Shown here one piece after another: positions 20,276-30,471 of a stretch of DNA of 35,040 nucleotides (positions within the stretch are counted from its first letter, which is position 1; every line of letters begins with the position of its first letter). Source of the DNA: Alphaproteobacteria bacterium CG_4_9_14_3_um_filter_47_13. Lineage in GTDB: Bacteria; Pseudomonadota; Alphaproteobacteria; Micavibrionales; Micavibrionaceae. A program made the translations under genes and the position numbers. The notes below the pieces were generated by a model. It saw nothing but the letters and a program-made list of their open reading frames with translations, ran no database searches and was not told the origin of the DNA. The DNA is taken from positions 1 through 35,040 of the forward strand of contig PFTR01000141.1 of NCBI GenBank assembly GCA_002789675.1, read 5' to 3'.

Positions 20276-20704
20276 ATGTATATAGAAAATCTTGAAGCAT
20301 TGGCCGAAAGTTTTGATTTATTCGATGACTGGGAAGACCGCTATCGTTTTCTGATTGATTTGGGACAGCGGCTGGAGCCAATGGATCCGGCATTAAAAAC
20401 AGAAGCGCGTCTGGTGAAGGGCTGTACTTCCCGTGTGTGGCTTGCAGCAAGGATTGATGAGAATACGCAAGGCCAGAAAATATTTCATTTTATGGCCGAT
20501 AGTGACGCCCAAATAGTGAAAGGTCTTATTTATATTCTTGCGATTGCCTATCAGGATCAGCCGATTGAAAAAATACCTCTGATTAACATTGAGTTATCTT
20601 TTGAACGATTAGGATTAGGCGGACATTTGAGCCCGAGCCGCCGCAACGGATTCTTTTCTACGGTTGACCGTATTAAGGAAATGGGCGCCAGCGGAGGTTC
20701 TTGA
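20276..20704 (+). CDS. sufE: SufE family Fe-S biogenesis protein
   Basis: DWEDRYRFLIDLGQRL, VKGCTSRVWL, HLSPSRRNGFFSTVDRIK. Confidence 0.92.
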   Translation: MYIENLEALAESFDLFDDWEDRYRFLIDLGQRLEPMDPALKTEARLVKGCTSRVWLAARIDENTQGQKIFHFMADSDAQIVKGLIYILAIAYQDQPIEKIPLINIELSFERLGLGGHLSPSRRNGFFSTVDRIKEMGASGGS

Positions 20705-20774
20705 CCCTCAGTTTGGGGCGTGTTACGAATCTTTCTTGTCAGTATTTGTGTGAATGATAAGCGGGGAGGAAAAC

Positions 20775-21590
20775 ATGCCGGAAAATAAAAAAATATCGGA
20801 TCAGGCTATTGAAAATATATTAAAGGAAATCCAGAAACTTGCAGATAAGGAAAAAGTCAATGCGCCGAAGCGGATTGCCGCGCAGGAGAAGATGGAAAAT
20901 CTTGTCAATGTCCTTGCAGAAACAGAGATGGAAAATGTCTCAAATGTGACTGCAGATATGGTTGCCGCCTATCTGGTTTTCTCCCAGACAATCAAGTTGA
21001 AAGCGATGCAGGGAGATTATACAGCAGAAATGGATATGGCGAGGTTTAGCCAAAAATTTCTAGATAATTATAATAATTACATGAAAAAAATTCAGGCAGA
21101 TCCTCAAAAGAAGAGTGAGATCACTCAGGCCGCTCAAGAGCTTCAGAAGGATCTGGCGCCTTCAATGCTACCGATCAACAAACCGATTCTGAATATTGCC
21201 ATTGATGCACCAGAAGGGGATTACGGCGAATGGCATATGGCGGTTGTTCCGATTGTGATTGATGAGGATTTTAATGCAAAAGTGGCAGAGACACTTAATT
21301 ATGATTTTTACATTAGTATGGAAATTACGCCACATGAGGGATTGTCAGGAAAGTTCAATATTCCGGCGCAATTTACAAAAGCGGGGGATAAATATGAACC
21401 TCTTACGATATCGACTACAGTGAAACCAGGTGACACGCCAAAAATTCTGCATGTGAGCGGACATCAGTATGAAAATGGAAGGCTCATGAATGATATTGTC
21501 TTCCCGAAAGCTGTACTTAGAAAGCAGAATCAGGCGACTCCCGAGTTTGCACCCTTTGAAGTTAAAAAACTGCCACCGCCGAAACGTTAG
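20775..21590 (+). CDS. Hypothetical protein
   Basis: Long ORF with strong SD (GGGGAGGA) before ATG at 20775; no family recognised. Confidence 0.7.
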   Translation: MPENKKISDQAIENILKEIQKLADKEKVNAPKRIAAQEKMENLVNVLAETEMENVSNVTADMVAAYLVFSQTIKLKAMQGDYTAEMDMARFSQKFLDNYNNYMKKIQADPQKKSEITQAAQELQKDLAPSMLPINKPILNIAIDAPEGDYGEWHMAVVPIVIDEDFNAKVAETLNYDFYISMEITPHEGLSGKFNIPAQFTKAGDKYEPLTISTTVKPGDTPKILHVSGHQYENGRLMNDIVFPKAVLRKQNQATPEFAPFEVKKLPPPKR

Positions 21591-21625
21591 TTTTTCATAG
21601 CGTTCAAGGCTGCCGTGAGAAAGGG

Positions 21626-22246
21626 TTACTCTTTCTTTGCCTCGGGCTGTGTATCGGGTTCGGCTTCCGTTTCTTCACTTTTTTCGTTCGGGTTTTCCGG
21701 TTTGAGATCCTTGTGATGAAGGCTGCCGAGAATGTCGGAGAATAGCTTGTCTGCTTCGGAGATGTCATGCCCGATGAGTTCGGCTTCCATTGTAAAAACT
21801 GAAGATTTGCTGACCCAGAGCTGCGTAACATAAACCATGACATCTTTGCCGCTGGGGGTGGGGCCTGCGCCAAGAAGGGCGCTCATCACAGCTTTTTCAT
21901 TTTCGCTATGGGTGACATCATAAACCTCGAGTGTGTCAACACCGGGGCGTGCCAGAAGGGATGTCCGCCGTGCATCGGGTGTGAACTGGCCACGGAGATC
22001 TGTTTCGGTAGGTTTGCAACTGACATAGATATTGATTGCGGCATCCATATCATAGACTTTGGTAAAACTTGTCATGAGTGTGCATTTGTCACTGACTTTA
22101 TCATGACAGCGCTGCGTGGCGCGAGGCTCTTCAGGGAATGTCATAATAAAGTCGCAGCCTTCCGGTGCGTAAGTATATTCTTCGGCAAAGGCCGGAAATG
22201 CCGTTATCATTGCCAAGAAAAACATACCAAGCCATAAGCGCATCAT
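21626..22246 (-). CDS. Hypothetical secreted protein with acidic C-terminal tail
   Basis: Signal peptide MMRLWLGMFFLAMITAFPAFA; four Cys; tightly downstream of hisS. Confidence 0.7.
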   Translation of the reverse strand: MMRLWLGMFFLAMITAFPAFAEEYTYAPEGCDFIMTFPEEPRATQRCHDKVSDKCTLMTSFTKVYDMDAAINIYVSCKPTETDLRGQFTPDARRTSLLARPGVDTLEVYDVTHSENEKAVMSALLGAGPTPSGKDVMVYVTQLWVSKSSVFTMEAELIGHDISEADKLFSDILGSLHHKDLKPENPNEKSEETEAEPDTQPEAKKE

Positions 22247-22247
22247 T

Positions 22248-23579
22248 CTAATCCTTTTCCGGTTGCCAGTGTTCGGGGGTAGCCTCTGCCTGTGTCTGTC
22301 GTTTCATGTCTTTGACCTGATGAAGATCGGGAAACCAGACATAGGGTATTCCTTTACGCTCGGCGTAGGAAAGCTGCTTCTTAATTTTTTGCGGCGCATG
22401 ATATAATTCTACATTAAAATTGCGTTTGCGTAAAATACGAGCCGCATTGGCGGCTGTCTCGCGATGCTCTTCATCGGGTAAAATCATCAGAATATCGGCA
22501 GGGGATTTGCGCGAAATATCAAAATTTCCCTGCTGCCGCAAGCGGTCAAACAGCCGTGAAAATCCGATAGAAATGCCGACACCGGGAAGCTTTTTATTAA
22601 TATAGGAACTTGCCAGATCATCATACCGCCCGCCGGAACAGATAGAGCCGTAGCCCGGATCATCAGTGAACACCGTTTCATACACAGTGCCGGTGTAATA
22701 ATCGAGCCCGCGAACGATGGAGAGGTCAGCAACCACGGCGCCTTCGGGGAGGTGGGATAAATAATTGAGTATGGCCTTTAAGTCCCCAACTCCTTTCACA
22801 TAGCTTTCGCTAGAGCTACTTAAAATATATTCATCATTTATGTCCTGTAGCTTTTTTTCTAGCTCTCCGCTATTTATAGCTTTTATGGCAGCGAGTTTAA
22901 CAAGTACGTGTGCGAAACCTGATATATCTCCTGAAAGAGATTGAAGAAGTTCAAGTGTTTCTTGTTCACCAATTTTTTCTATTTTATCTAGAATGCGCAA
23001 GACTTCTACTTGATCGCAATCGATATCATCTAATAAGCCCAACAAAATCTTCCGGTTACTCACCCGTAACTGTATTTTCTCCGTCTCCATCCCCGGCAAG
23101 CCACTCAGAACTTCCCAGATAATCGCGGGCATTTCGGCGTCAAAATGCAAGGGTAGGGCGTCGACATTAATGACATCAATATCGCATTGGTAGAATTCGC
23201 GGAAGCGTCCGGCCTGAGGCCGCTCGCCACGCCAGACGCGTTGTATCTGGTAGCGTTTGAAGGGAAAAACCAGATCGTTGAAATGCTGCGCGACATAGCG
23301 CGCCAGCGGGACGGTCTGGTCAAAATGCAGCGCAAGGCGGGCTTCTTTGCCGCTGTCGCCGTCTTCTTTATGGAGCCGCTCGAGGACATAGATTTCCTTG
23401 TCTACCTCGCCTTTGGCGCTAATGACGTCAAGTTCTTCCACGGAAGGCGTTTCGATGGAGCAGAACCCGTAGGATTCAAACACCTTACGGATATGATCCA
23501 TCCATTGCTGCTCGATCAGGCGCTCTTCCGGCAGCCATTCGGGAAAGCCGCTGACAGGTTTTGGTTTATAAACATTCAT
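22248..23579 (-). CDS. hisS: Histidyl-tRNA synthetase
   Basis: LHFDQTVPLARYVAQ, YQIQRVWRGERPQAGRFREFYQCDID, GLDYYTGTVYE, GGRYDDL; start MNVYKPKPVSGFPEW preferred. Confidence 0.96.
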   Translation of the reverse strand: MNVYKPKPVSGFPEWLPEERLIEQQWMDHIRKVFESYGFCSIETPSVEELDVISAKGEVDKEIYVLERLHKEDGDSGKEARLALHFDQTVPLARYVAQHFNDLVFPFKRYQIQRVWRGERPQAGRFREFYQCDIDVINVDALPLHFDAEMPAIIWEVLSGLPGMETEKIQLRVSNRKILLGLLDDIDCDQVEVLRILDKIEKIGEQETLELLQSLSGDISGFAHVLVKLAAIKAINSGELEKKLQDINDEYILSSSSESYVKGVGDLKAILNYLSHLPEGAVVADLSIVRGLDYYTGTVYETVFTDDPGYGSICSGGRYDDLASSYINKKLPGVGISIGFSRLFDRLRQQGNFDISRKSPADILMILPDEEHRETAANAARILRKRNFNVELYHAPQKIKKQLSYAERKGIPYVWFPDLHQVKDMKRQTQAEATPEHWQPEKD

Positions 23580-23668
23580 GCTTCTGCTTTTACAGTATCC
23601 CGCCATGAAAAAACAGAGTGATTTTTTACAGGGCTGCTATGGACTTATAGAAAGAAGTTCGCTAAACA

Positions 23669-24634
23669 TTGATTATGAACAAACAAAGGTTTTTACAACT
23701 GGCATTTGGATGCGCGGCTCTGGCAGTTGTGGCCAATCATGTTGACGCGGATTCTGCTGTTTTTTTTAACCCTTATAATACAGCTCAGATTGTTGACCAA
23801 AGTCTGATCCGTCATCCTACTCTGGCATCGGACAGTCAGGAGCCTGTTGGGGTGCAGCTTGTTCTGGCGCTGGATTCCAGTGAGTCAATGGAGCCAAAGG
23901 AATTTGAAATTTCGTTGCGGGCAACGGCAGACGCCTTGAATTCCGAGCAGGTTAGAAACGCCATAAAATATAAATCCGGCGAAAACTCTGTTGCGCTTGC
24001 GGTTATCAGTTTTGATGTTTTTGCGATGCTGAGGGTTCCGTGGGTTGATATTCGCGGGGACGAGATCAATGACAAACCTTTTGATACTGAAAACCTGGAA
24101 AAAAGTTCGTTTTCCAGAGACAAGCTTGACAGGCTTGCTGATGAGATCAGGGCGTTGCCACGTATTTCGAGTGGTGGCACATCCATTGATCAGGCTTTGG
24201 CTTTAGGGTTCAGTCAGTTCCAGAAATGCGCATGGCCGGCAATTGAAAGAAAAGTGCTGAATGTTTTCGGTGACGGGAATTCGGATACCGGAAAGATCCA
24301 GATACAGAAAAAGAAACTTGAGCAAATTGGAGTGACGATTAACGGGCTTGCTATCGTCAATGAAGATCCAGATCTGGATCAGTTTTATCAGACGTATCTT
24401 GTGACATCGGGGGATACGGATAAAAGTGGGGATGGTATTTACTCCCAACGCGGCAGAGTCTGGGTTGCGGCACAAAATATGCCTTTGGATAATGGTACTG
24501 ATGTTGAATTAACGGCTTATTATGGATCCGTTGTTGAAGCCATAACGAAGAATATTAGCACTGAAGTGGCAGGAACGGGATTTGAATACCGGAATTATGC
24601 CATGAATAAGAAAATATTTTCTCTGCGTTTTTAA
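23669..24634 (+). CDS. DUF1194 VWA-domain protein
   Basis: [34 protein letters not shown]-like motif; signal peptide; [13 protein letters not shown]. Confidence 0.85.
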   Translation: MIMNKQRFLQLAFGCAALAVVANHVDADSAVFFNPYNTAQIVDQSLIRHPTLASDSQEPVGVQLVLALDSSESMEPKEFEISLRATADALNSEQVRNAIKYKSGENSVALAVISFDVFAMLRVPWVDIRGDEINDKPFDTENLEKSSFSRDKLDRLADEIRALPRISSGGTSIDQALALGFSQFQKCAWPAIERKVLNVFGDGNSDTGKIQIQKKKLEQIGVTINGLAIVNEDPDLDQFYQTYLVTSGDTDKSGDGIYSQRGRVWVAAQNMPLDNGTDVELTAYYGSVVEAITKNISTEVAGTGFEYRNYAMNKKIFSLRF

Positions 24635-26487
24635 GGTAATTCTTCAAATAATTCCTCAATCCTTGAGATCAGAGCGCTTGCTAGTTCATCGGCATCGGCG
24701 ATGGTAAGAGCCTTGTTGTAATAGCGGGTGACATCGTGGCCAATTCCGATGGCGGTGAGTTCAATGGGGGAGTGGTTTTCGATCCAGTGGATAACATCAC
24801 GCAGATCTCTTTCAAGGATATTGGACGGATTGACGGACAGGGTTGAATCATCGACCGGAGCGCCATCTGAAATCACCATGAGAATTTTACGTTGTTCGCC
24901 GCGTGCGGCAAGACGGTTATAGGCCCAGCCGAGCGCTTCCCCGTCAATATTTTCCTTAAGAAGACCTTCTTTTAGCATCAGCCCGAGATTCTTCCGCGCA
25001 CGCCTCCAGGGAGCATCGGCTTTTTTATAAATGATATGGCGCAGGTCATTTAATCGTCCGGGGGTGGCGGGGCGGTTATTCTGAATCCACAGATCACGCG
25101 CTTTGCCGCCTTTCCATGCGCGGGTGGTAAAACCGAGAATTTCAACTTTAACTCCGCAACGCTCCAGCGTCCGTGCCAGAATGTCAGTACACATTGCGGC
25201 AATAGCAATCGGCCTTCCGCGCATGGAGCCGGAATTATCAATAAGAAGAGTGACAATGGTATCGCGGAATTCAGTCTGCTTTTCCTGTTTATAGACAAGG
25301 GGTACCGTCGGATTGGCGATGATACGGGCAAGGCGGCCTGTGTCGAGCGCGCCTTCATCAAGGTCAAACTGCCAGGAGCGCTGCTGCTTTGCCATGAGTT
25401 TCCGTTGCAACCGGTTAGCAAGCCTTGTTGTAATGCTGTGCAGATGGGAAAGCTGCTGGTCGAGCATGGCACGGAGACGGTCAAGTTCCTCCGGCTCGGC
25501 GAGATCTTCAGCGGCGATAGTTTCATCATAGGCGGTGGTGTAAATCGTATAGGTACTATTTTGACCCGGGCTGTAATCTTTCGGTTTATGAGTGCGGGTT
25601 ACATCCGTGCTTTTACCATCGTCAGCCGTGTTTTCCTCGTTATGGGCGCTTTCTTCTTCACCCTTGTCTTGTTCCTCCGCCGCTTCATCAGGATCATTGC
25701 TATCCTCCCCCGTTTGGGTATCGGAGTCTTCCTGTTCTTCGTTTTCGCTGTCCTGTTCGGGATCAGAGGTTCTTTCATCAGGGGGTGTTTCGCTGTCATC
25801 CGGTTGTAAAGAGGTTTCTTCTTCTGTTTCCCTATCCAGTTGACCGATCAGGCGGCGGGACAGGGCGGCGAAAGTTTTCTGGTCATAGAGTGCGGATTTT
25901 AACCCTTTTAAGCCATCTGCCCCCAGTTTTTCATCCAGCCATGGCTGCCAGAGCATCCGCATTTTCTGAGAGGAGGGCGGCGGCGCTTCTCCTGTAAGAG
26001 CGATTCTCGCCAGAATATGAAGGGCATCTGCCATATTGCATTCTGCGCGGTTGGTGACATGATTAAAGCCCAGACGGCGGCATTTTTCTTCCAGCGTGAT
26101 TTCAAGATTTCTGGCAACACCGCGCATTTCTATGGCGCCGATAGCTTCGCACCGTGCCTGTTCCAGCGCTTCCAGGGCTGCGCGGGCTGTCAGGTCAAGA
26201 GGAGTATTGCGCTGGTGCAGGGCAGGGCTGTGATGTTGTAAATGTAGCGCTCTGGCATCGGCGCTGCCGCGCACAAGCGCCGTGCTCTCCACGCTCATCT
26301 CATGGTCTGGTAAGGGTAGGCGGGTCTGACCGGAAGTATCTTTTTGCGCAGTATAAACAGGGCTTTCATTGGCCGAAAAACTGACATCCAGTTCCTTTTT
26401 TCGTGCGATGGCGCGCAGGACTGCGGCTGTAGCGGATTTGAATTTTTCCAGCCTTTTTGTCTGTTGATCCTGCGATATTTTATCCAT
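24631..26487 (-). CDS. cobT: Cobaltochelatase subunit CobT-like
   Basis: Acidic central region, [64 protein letters not shown]. Confidence 0.92.
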   Translation of the reverse strand: MDKISQDQQTKRLEKFKSATAAVLRAIARKKELDVSFSANESPVYTAQKDTSGQTRLPLPDHEMSVESTALVRGSADARALHLQHHSPALHQRNTPLDLTARAALEALEQARCEAIGAIEMRGVARNLEITLEEKCRRLGFNHVTNRAECNMADALHILARIALTGEAPPPSSQKMRMLWQPWLDEKLGADGLKGLKSALYDQKTFAALSRRLIGQLDRETEEETSLQPDDSETPPDERTSDPEQDSENEEQEDSDTQTGEDSNDPDEAAEEQDKGEEESAHNEENTADDGKSTDVTRTHKPKDYSPGQNSTYTIYTTAYDETIAAEDLAEPEELDRLRAMLDQQLSHLHSITTRLANRLQRKLMAKQQRSWQFDLDEGALDTGRLARIIANPTVPLVYKQEKQTEFRDTIVTLLIDNSGSMRGRPIAIAAMCTDILARTLERCGVKVEILGFTTRAWKGGKARDLWIQNNRPATPGRLNDLRHIIYKKADAPWRRARKNLGLMLKEGLLKENIDGEALGWAYNRLAARGEQRKILMVISDGAPVDDSTLSVNPSNILERDLRDVIHWIENHSPIELTAIGIGHDVTRYYNKALTIADADELASALISRIEELFEELP

Positions 26488-26512
26488 AGAAGTAAAATAT
26501 CATTCCGAGGGA

Positions 26513-26548
26513 AAAATGCTATATTTTAAAAACATGAGAAGCATTTTC
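26513..26548 (-). terminator. Stem-loop downstream of the M20 gene
   Basis: AAAATGCT...AGCATTTT arms with T-rich 3' side on the minus strand. Confidence 0.4.
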
Positions 26549-26573
26549 GATTATCTACGGTATAAAAAATAGG

Positions 26574-27770
26574 TTATGTCTCAAGTGGCATATAAGTTTC
26601 TGCAAGCGCGGCAAAATAGCTTGAGCCGATGGGCAGGATTTCGTCATTGAAATCATAATTCGGGTGATGTAATCCCATACTGCTATGGCAGTGGGGATCG
26701 TTGGCAACGCCTTGGCCAATAAACACAAAAGCCCCCGGTTTTTCTATGAGGAAAGCTCCAAAATCTTCGCCGCCCATCGTTGGCAGACAGTTTGTATCCA
26801 CATTCTTTTCACCAACGACAAGAGCCGCAGCTTTAGCGGCAATGGCAATACCATCGGCTGTGTTCACGGTGGGTTCTGTCTGGAATATATAGTCAATTTC
26901 TATTGTTGAATCAAAGGCTTTCGATATATTGCCAACAATTGATTCCATGCGTTCCTTGATTTTATGACGGACATCATTGCTGAAGGTGCGTACGGTACCG
27001 TGAAGACGGGCGCTGCCTGGAATCACATTGAAGGCTCCGGTTCCGGCGTTCATATTTGTAACACTGACAACGGCGGTATCAATAGGGCTAACAGTTCGGC
27101 TGACAATCGTTTGCAGGGCAATAACAATTTGGCTGGCAATGACTATGGGGTCAATTGTATTCTCAGGCATGGCGGCATGGCCGCCTTTGCCTTTGACAAT
27201 AATTTCGAATTCGTCAACTGAAGCCATGATTCCGCCAACCCTCATATTAATTGTGCCGACAGGGAGCGTTGGCCAGTTGTGAAAGCCAAAGACGTAATTG
27301 CACGGGAACTTTTTGAATAATCCTTCTTCAATCATTTTATCAGCGCCGCTGCCGCCTTCTTCTGCTGGTTGAAAAATAAGATGAACTTTGCCATTAAAGT
27401 TTTTGGTTTCATTTAAATATTTTGTTGCGCCAAGAAGTGATGCCATATGGCCATCATGCCCGCAGGCATGCATTTTTCCTTCATTGCAGGAGGCGTAGGG
27501 CAGACCGGTTCTTTCCTGAATATCCAGCGCATCCATATCTGCCCGCAAGGCAATCGCTTTACCGGAATCCGTTTTCTGCCCTTCAATCGTGGCGACAATA
27601 CCTGTTTTTGCAAAACCGCGTGTATGCGGAATGCCCCATTCTTCCAGCTTTTTGGCGATGAGATCACCGGCATAGACTTCTTCATATTTTGTCTGTGCGT
27701 TTCTATGCAGCTCTTGCCGCCATGCAGCAATTTCATCTTTGCGGTCGGCAATACTATTGATCACAGGCAT
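26574..27770 (-). CDS. M20 family amidohydrolase
   Basis: ALRADMDALDIQERTGLPY, HACGHDGHMA, IFQPAEEGGSGADKMI, MGGEDFGAFL. Confidence 0.93.
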   Translation of the reverse strand: MPVINSIADRKDEIAAWRQELHRNAQTKYEEVYAGDLIAKKLEEWGIPHTRGFAKTGIVATIEGQKTDSGKAIALRADMDALDIQERTGLPYASCNEGKMHACGHDGHMASLLGATKYLNETKNFNGKVHLIFQPAEEGGSGADKMIEEGLFKKFPCNYVFGFHNWPTLPVGTINMRVGGIMASVDEFEIIVKGKGGHAAMPENTIDPIVIASQIVIALQTIVSRTVSPIDTAVVSVTNMNAGTGAFNVIPGSARLHGTVRTFSNDVRHKIKERMESIVGNISKAFDSTIEIDYIFQTEPTVNTADGIAIAAKAAALVVGEKNVDTNCLPTMGGEDFGAFLIEKPGAFVFIGQGVANDPHCHSSMGLHHPNYDFNDEILPIGSSYFAALAETYMPLET

Positions 27771-27782
27771 GACATTTTATCC

Positions 27783-28622
27783 TTATGGATGTTTGCGTAA
27801 GAACTGCGATGATTGTAGCGGGGATTTCATATGTTTTTCAAGCATATCCCGTGCAGGTTTCATACCCATATGCGGATTATTTTCAAGTTCTCGGGCAAAA
27901 GAGCCTTTCGCCAGTGTCTGGACAGCGTTGTAAAATTCGTTAGCCAAAGAAAAACGGGATATTTCTATTGGCACATGTTTCTGGCTTATTCTGTTAAAGA
28001 GTCCTGTTGTTGAATCATTATCAATCATCTGTAGAACAAGGCGTGCCTGAAAGGGAAGTGTATCTGTTGTTGCCGTCAGCCAAAGGCGGGTGGCGGTGGC
28101 ATGATGACCTGCATTATCTTTGGTAGCCTTGCAGGCAACAAGGATTTCATGTTCCGGTTCAAAAAATCCCCAGCCTGTTTTTGTGTTCATCAGATAGATG
28201 CCTCCCGGATTGTTATCATATACATTGGCAATGATTTTATCTTCCGGCGTGTGGTTCAGGAATTCATTGATAACCAGTGAAGCAATCATATAGGGATATA
28301 GCGTGATGCCCTTGATCATTTTATAAGAGTCTTTATCGGGGTTTTGTTCACGCAGGATCGAACCGACTTCAATCCATTTGATCTGTCCATCCTGTTCAAA
28401 ATCATAGGCGGCAGCCATAAAGCCTATGTTTTTATTGTGATCTTCTGCAATAATAATGCGCCCGTTTCGGGTGCGCTCATTCCATATTTCTTCTTTGCGC
28501 AGATCAACAAATTTGTTTTTATTGTTTTTATAAAAATCCAGAACACGCTTTTGATCGGCGGCTTCTGAAAACCGGACGGTCAGATGCGGCGTTTTCCGCT
28601 TAAAAAAATCAAAAAATCCCAT
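27783..28622 (-). CDS. Divergent GNAT-like protein 1
   Basis: LTVRFSEAADQKRVLDFY; IIAEDHNKNIGFMAAAYDF; resembles the N-terminus of the 29699-30460 product. Confidence 0.65.
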   Translation of the reverse strand: MGFFDFFKRKTPHLTVRFSEAADQKRVLDFYKNNKNKFVDLRKEEIWNERTRNGRIIIAEDHNKNIGFMAAAYDFEQDGQIKWIEVGSILREQNPDKDSYKMIKGITLYPYMIASLVINEFLNHTPEDKIIANVYDNNPGGIYLMNTKTGWGFFEPEHEILVACKATKDNAGHHATATRLWLTATTDTLPFQARLVLQMIDNDSTTGLFNRISQKHVPIEISRFSLANEFYNAVQTLAKGSFARELENNPHMGMKPARDMLEKHMKSPLQSSQFLRKHP

Positions 28623-28727
28623 CTTTATCTTTCTTTTAAAAAGTGATTTTACCGCGTGTGCGGAGAGAATAGTATTCCCGAAAATAAACCAAGCTGATAA
28701 ATATCCATTTTACTAAACACCCATTGC

Positions 28728-29606
28728 CTATTTGGGTATGATATTATCATTGCCTGGGGCAGGTATATTCGCTTTTGGAATCGGTGCGATCCCGGTACAT
28801 TTCTTCAGCAGAAGACCTCTTGTCTTGCGATCGAAGTGAACCCCGTGAAATCCCTGATTCAGGAGATCTTTTAACCGCTCATGGGCAGATTCAATTAAAA
28901 CACCTTTCTCATTGTCAAAGAGCTGAAGAGTGATTGTATCTCCGGGATCATTGCTATAAAGAAATTTCCGGTCTAAAGGCTTGTGAACATAGACATTGTG
29001 GGAACCATCGCGGGCATCATAACCGTGAGCATAAATTGAAAAGCCACAATCAACGAATACGCCCCAACTAAACTCGTTATCAACGCATATTTCAGCAATA
29101 GCGTGTTGTTTGCCGTCTGCTGCCGCGATTTTCAACCATTCATCCATCATGATTTGCATAAGTTTATTGCCACGAAAATCATCGTGAACCAGAATATTGG
29201 AAACGACAGAAATTGTTTCCATATCTTTGTCTGGCAAGAGAGTAGGATCAGCAAGGCCGGATTCTTTCTCCGTCTGTGGATAGACGATCAGCATATGGGC
29301 AGCAAGCCGATCTTGCAAACCAGGTGTCCCCTTATGAAGGAAGGTGCCAATAATTGCATTTCCCTTCATAAGAAATTTGCGCAGATAGGATTCGTCTTTT
29401 TTAATAATATAATGGGTTTTGTCTGCTTTTTTAAGATTGTCCAGAACATGAGCCTGCAATGCAAGATTTTTGCTTAAGTCATTTTCATTCATATAGCGAA
29501 TATAATAAGGCAGTCCCAGACGGATCATCTGGCCGATATTAAAAGGCTGATGCGCGTGTTTTTGGAAATGATGGCGCAGCGGTTGTTTTTTATCTAAATT
29601 CCCCAT
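28728..29606 (-). CDS. Divergent GNAT-like protein 2
   Basis: ILVHDDFRGNKLMQIMMDEWLKIAAADG ... CVDNEFSWGVFVDCGFSIY, GNAT motif A/B pattern. Confidence 0.7.
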   Translation of the reverse strand: MGNLDKKQPLRHHFQKHAHQPFNIGQMIRLGLPYYIRYMNENDLSKNLALQAHVLDNLKKADKTHYIIKKDESYLRKFLMKGNAIIGTFLHKGTPGLQDRLAAHMLIVYPQTEKESGLADPTLLPDKDMETISVVSNILVHDDFRGNKLMQIMMDEWLKIAAADGKQHAIAEICVDNEFSWGVFVDCGFSIYAHGYDARDGSHNVYVHKPLDRKFLYSNDPGDTITLQLFDNEKGVLIESAHERLKDLLNQGFHGVHFDRKTRGLLLKKCTGIAPIPKANIPAPGNDNIIPK

Positions 29607-29698
29607 ACGGGCAAATCCTTTCTCAAGAATGATCTATGTGAGATAAGCTTGCCTGAATAAAAAATTCAATAAAAATAAATTGTGCGCTGCGATTGTAA

Positions 29699-30460
29699 TC
29701 AGGGGTGCGGGGGCTGGCTGATAGAAGCAGAAAGGAGTCTGTTTTTATCCGTTATTCCTGTGGCCAGTTTTTCAAGGCGTGGACGCGTTAGACCGATCGT
29801 ATCAAGAGCGCCGAGATCAAGTGGAATGGCTGTGCCGGCTTTGTTTTTAAGTGCGCCCTTATCCTGATAATCAAGAAGAATTTGTGCCATTTTAGGCAGA
29901 ACTGATTTATTACAACAAAACCAGATTGTGGCACGGCCTTTGTCAGCGGGATCAATATATTCGTTGCACAGGCGGTGTAATTCCTTCGTTTTGGCGGGGT
30001 TGGTGACAGGTTCCCAGCCAAGAGCATCGCGATATAAATGAAGGGAAGAATTATTGGCGGGGAGAATCTCCGTAACAATCATATCGTCGGGCGGGTTGCG
30101 CCACCATTCTTTCAAGGCAATGGCAGCCACTGCAATTTGTGCGCTTTTGAATCCGGCAAGGCGCGTCAGTGTCGTGCCGATTTCTGTATGAAGATGATGT
30201 TTATTCCGAGAGGCGACCGGATATGCCATACTGAGCGTGTGTGCATCACCCGTGGCTGGATCGTAAAGAAATGCGGCACCACTTTTGGCAATGACATCAT
30301 CAAAAATAGCTTTGTCACGTTTGACAACATAGTTTTCAGGATCAATTTTTGATTTAATGGCAGGATCAAAAAATCTGCTAATACGTTTATGATCCGCCGC
30401 TCGTGAAAAAGCAAGCGTGAGAGATAAAGGGAGTTTTTCCTGTTTTTGCGGTGTTGCTAT
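29699..30460 (-). CDS. Divergent GNAT-like protein 3, apparent AUA start (ORF track gives only 29699-30229)
   Basis: Frame open upstream of ATG 30229 to 30460: (I)ATPQKQEKLPLSLTLAFSRAADHKRISRFFDPAIKSKIDPENYVVKRDKAIFDDVIAKSGAAFLYDPATGDAHTLS-MAYP...; AAGGA SD 8 nt before ATA; no ATG/GTG/TTG/CTG between stop at 30485-30487 and ATG 30229. Confidence 0.7.
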   Translation of the reverse strand: MATPQKQEKLPLSLTLAFSRAADHKRISRFFDPAIKSKIDPENYVVKRDKAIFDDVIAKSGAAFLYDPATGDAHTLSMAYPVASRNKHHLHTEIGTTLTRLAGFKSAQIAVAAIALKEWWRNPPDDMIVTEILPANNSSLHLYRDALGWEPVTNPAKTKELHRLCNEYIDPADKGRATIWFCCNKSVLPKMAQILLDYQDKGALKNKAGTAIPLDLGALDTIGLTRPRLEKLATGITDKNRLLSASISQPPHP

Positions 30461-30471
30461 TTTTATAATCC

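Noticed and set aside
25599-25843. Several ORFs on both strands within the acidic region of cobT
   Set aside because: Low-complexity codon repeats keep other frames open; no independent coding signal.
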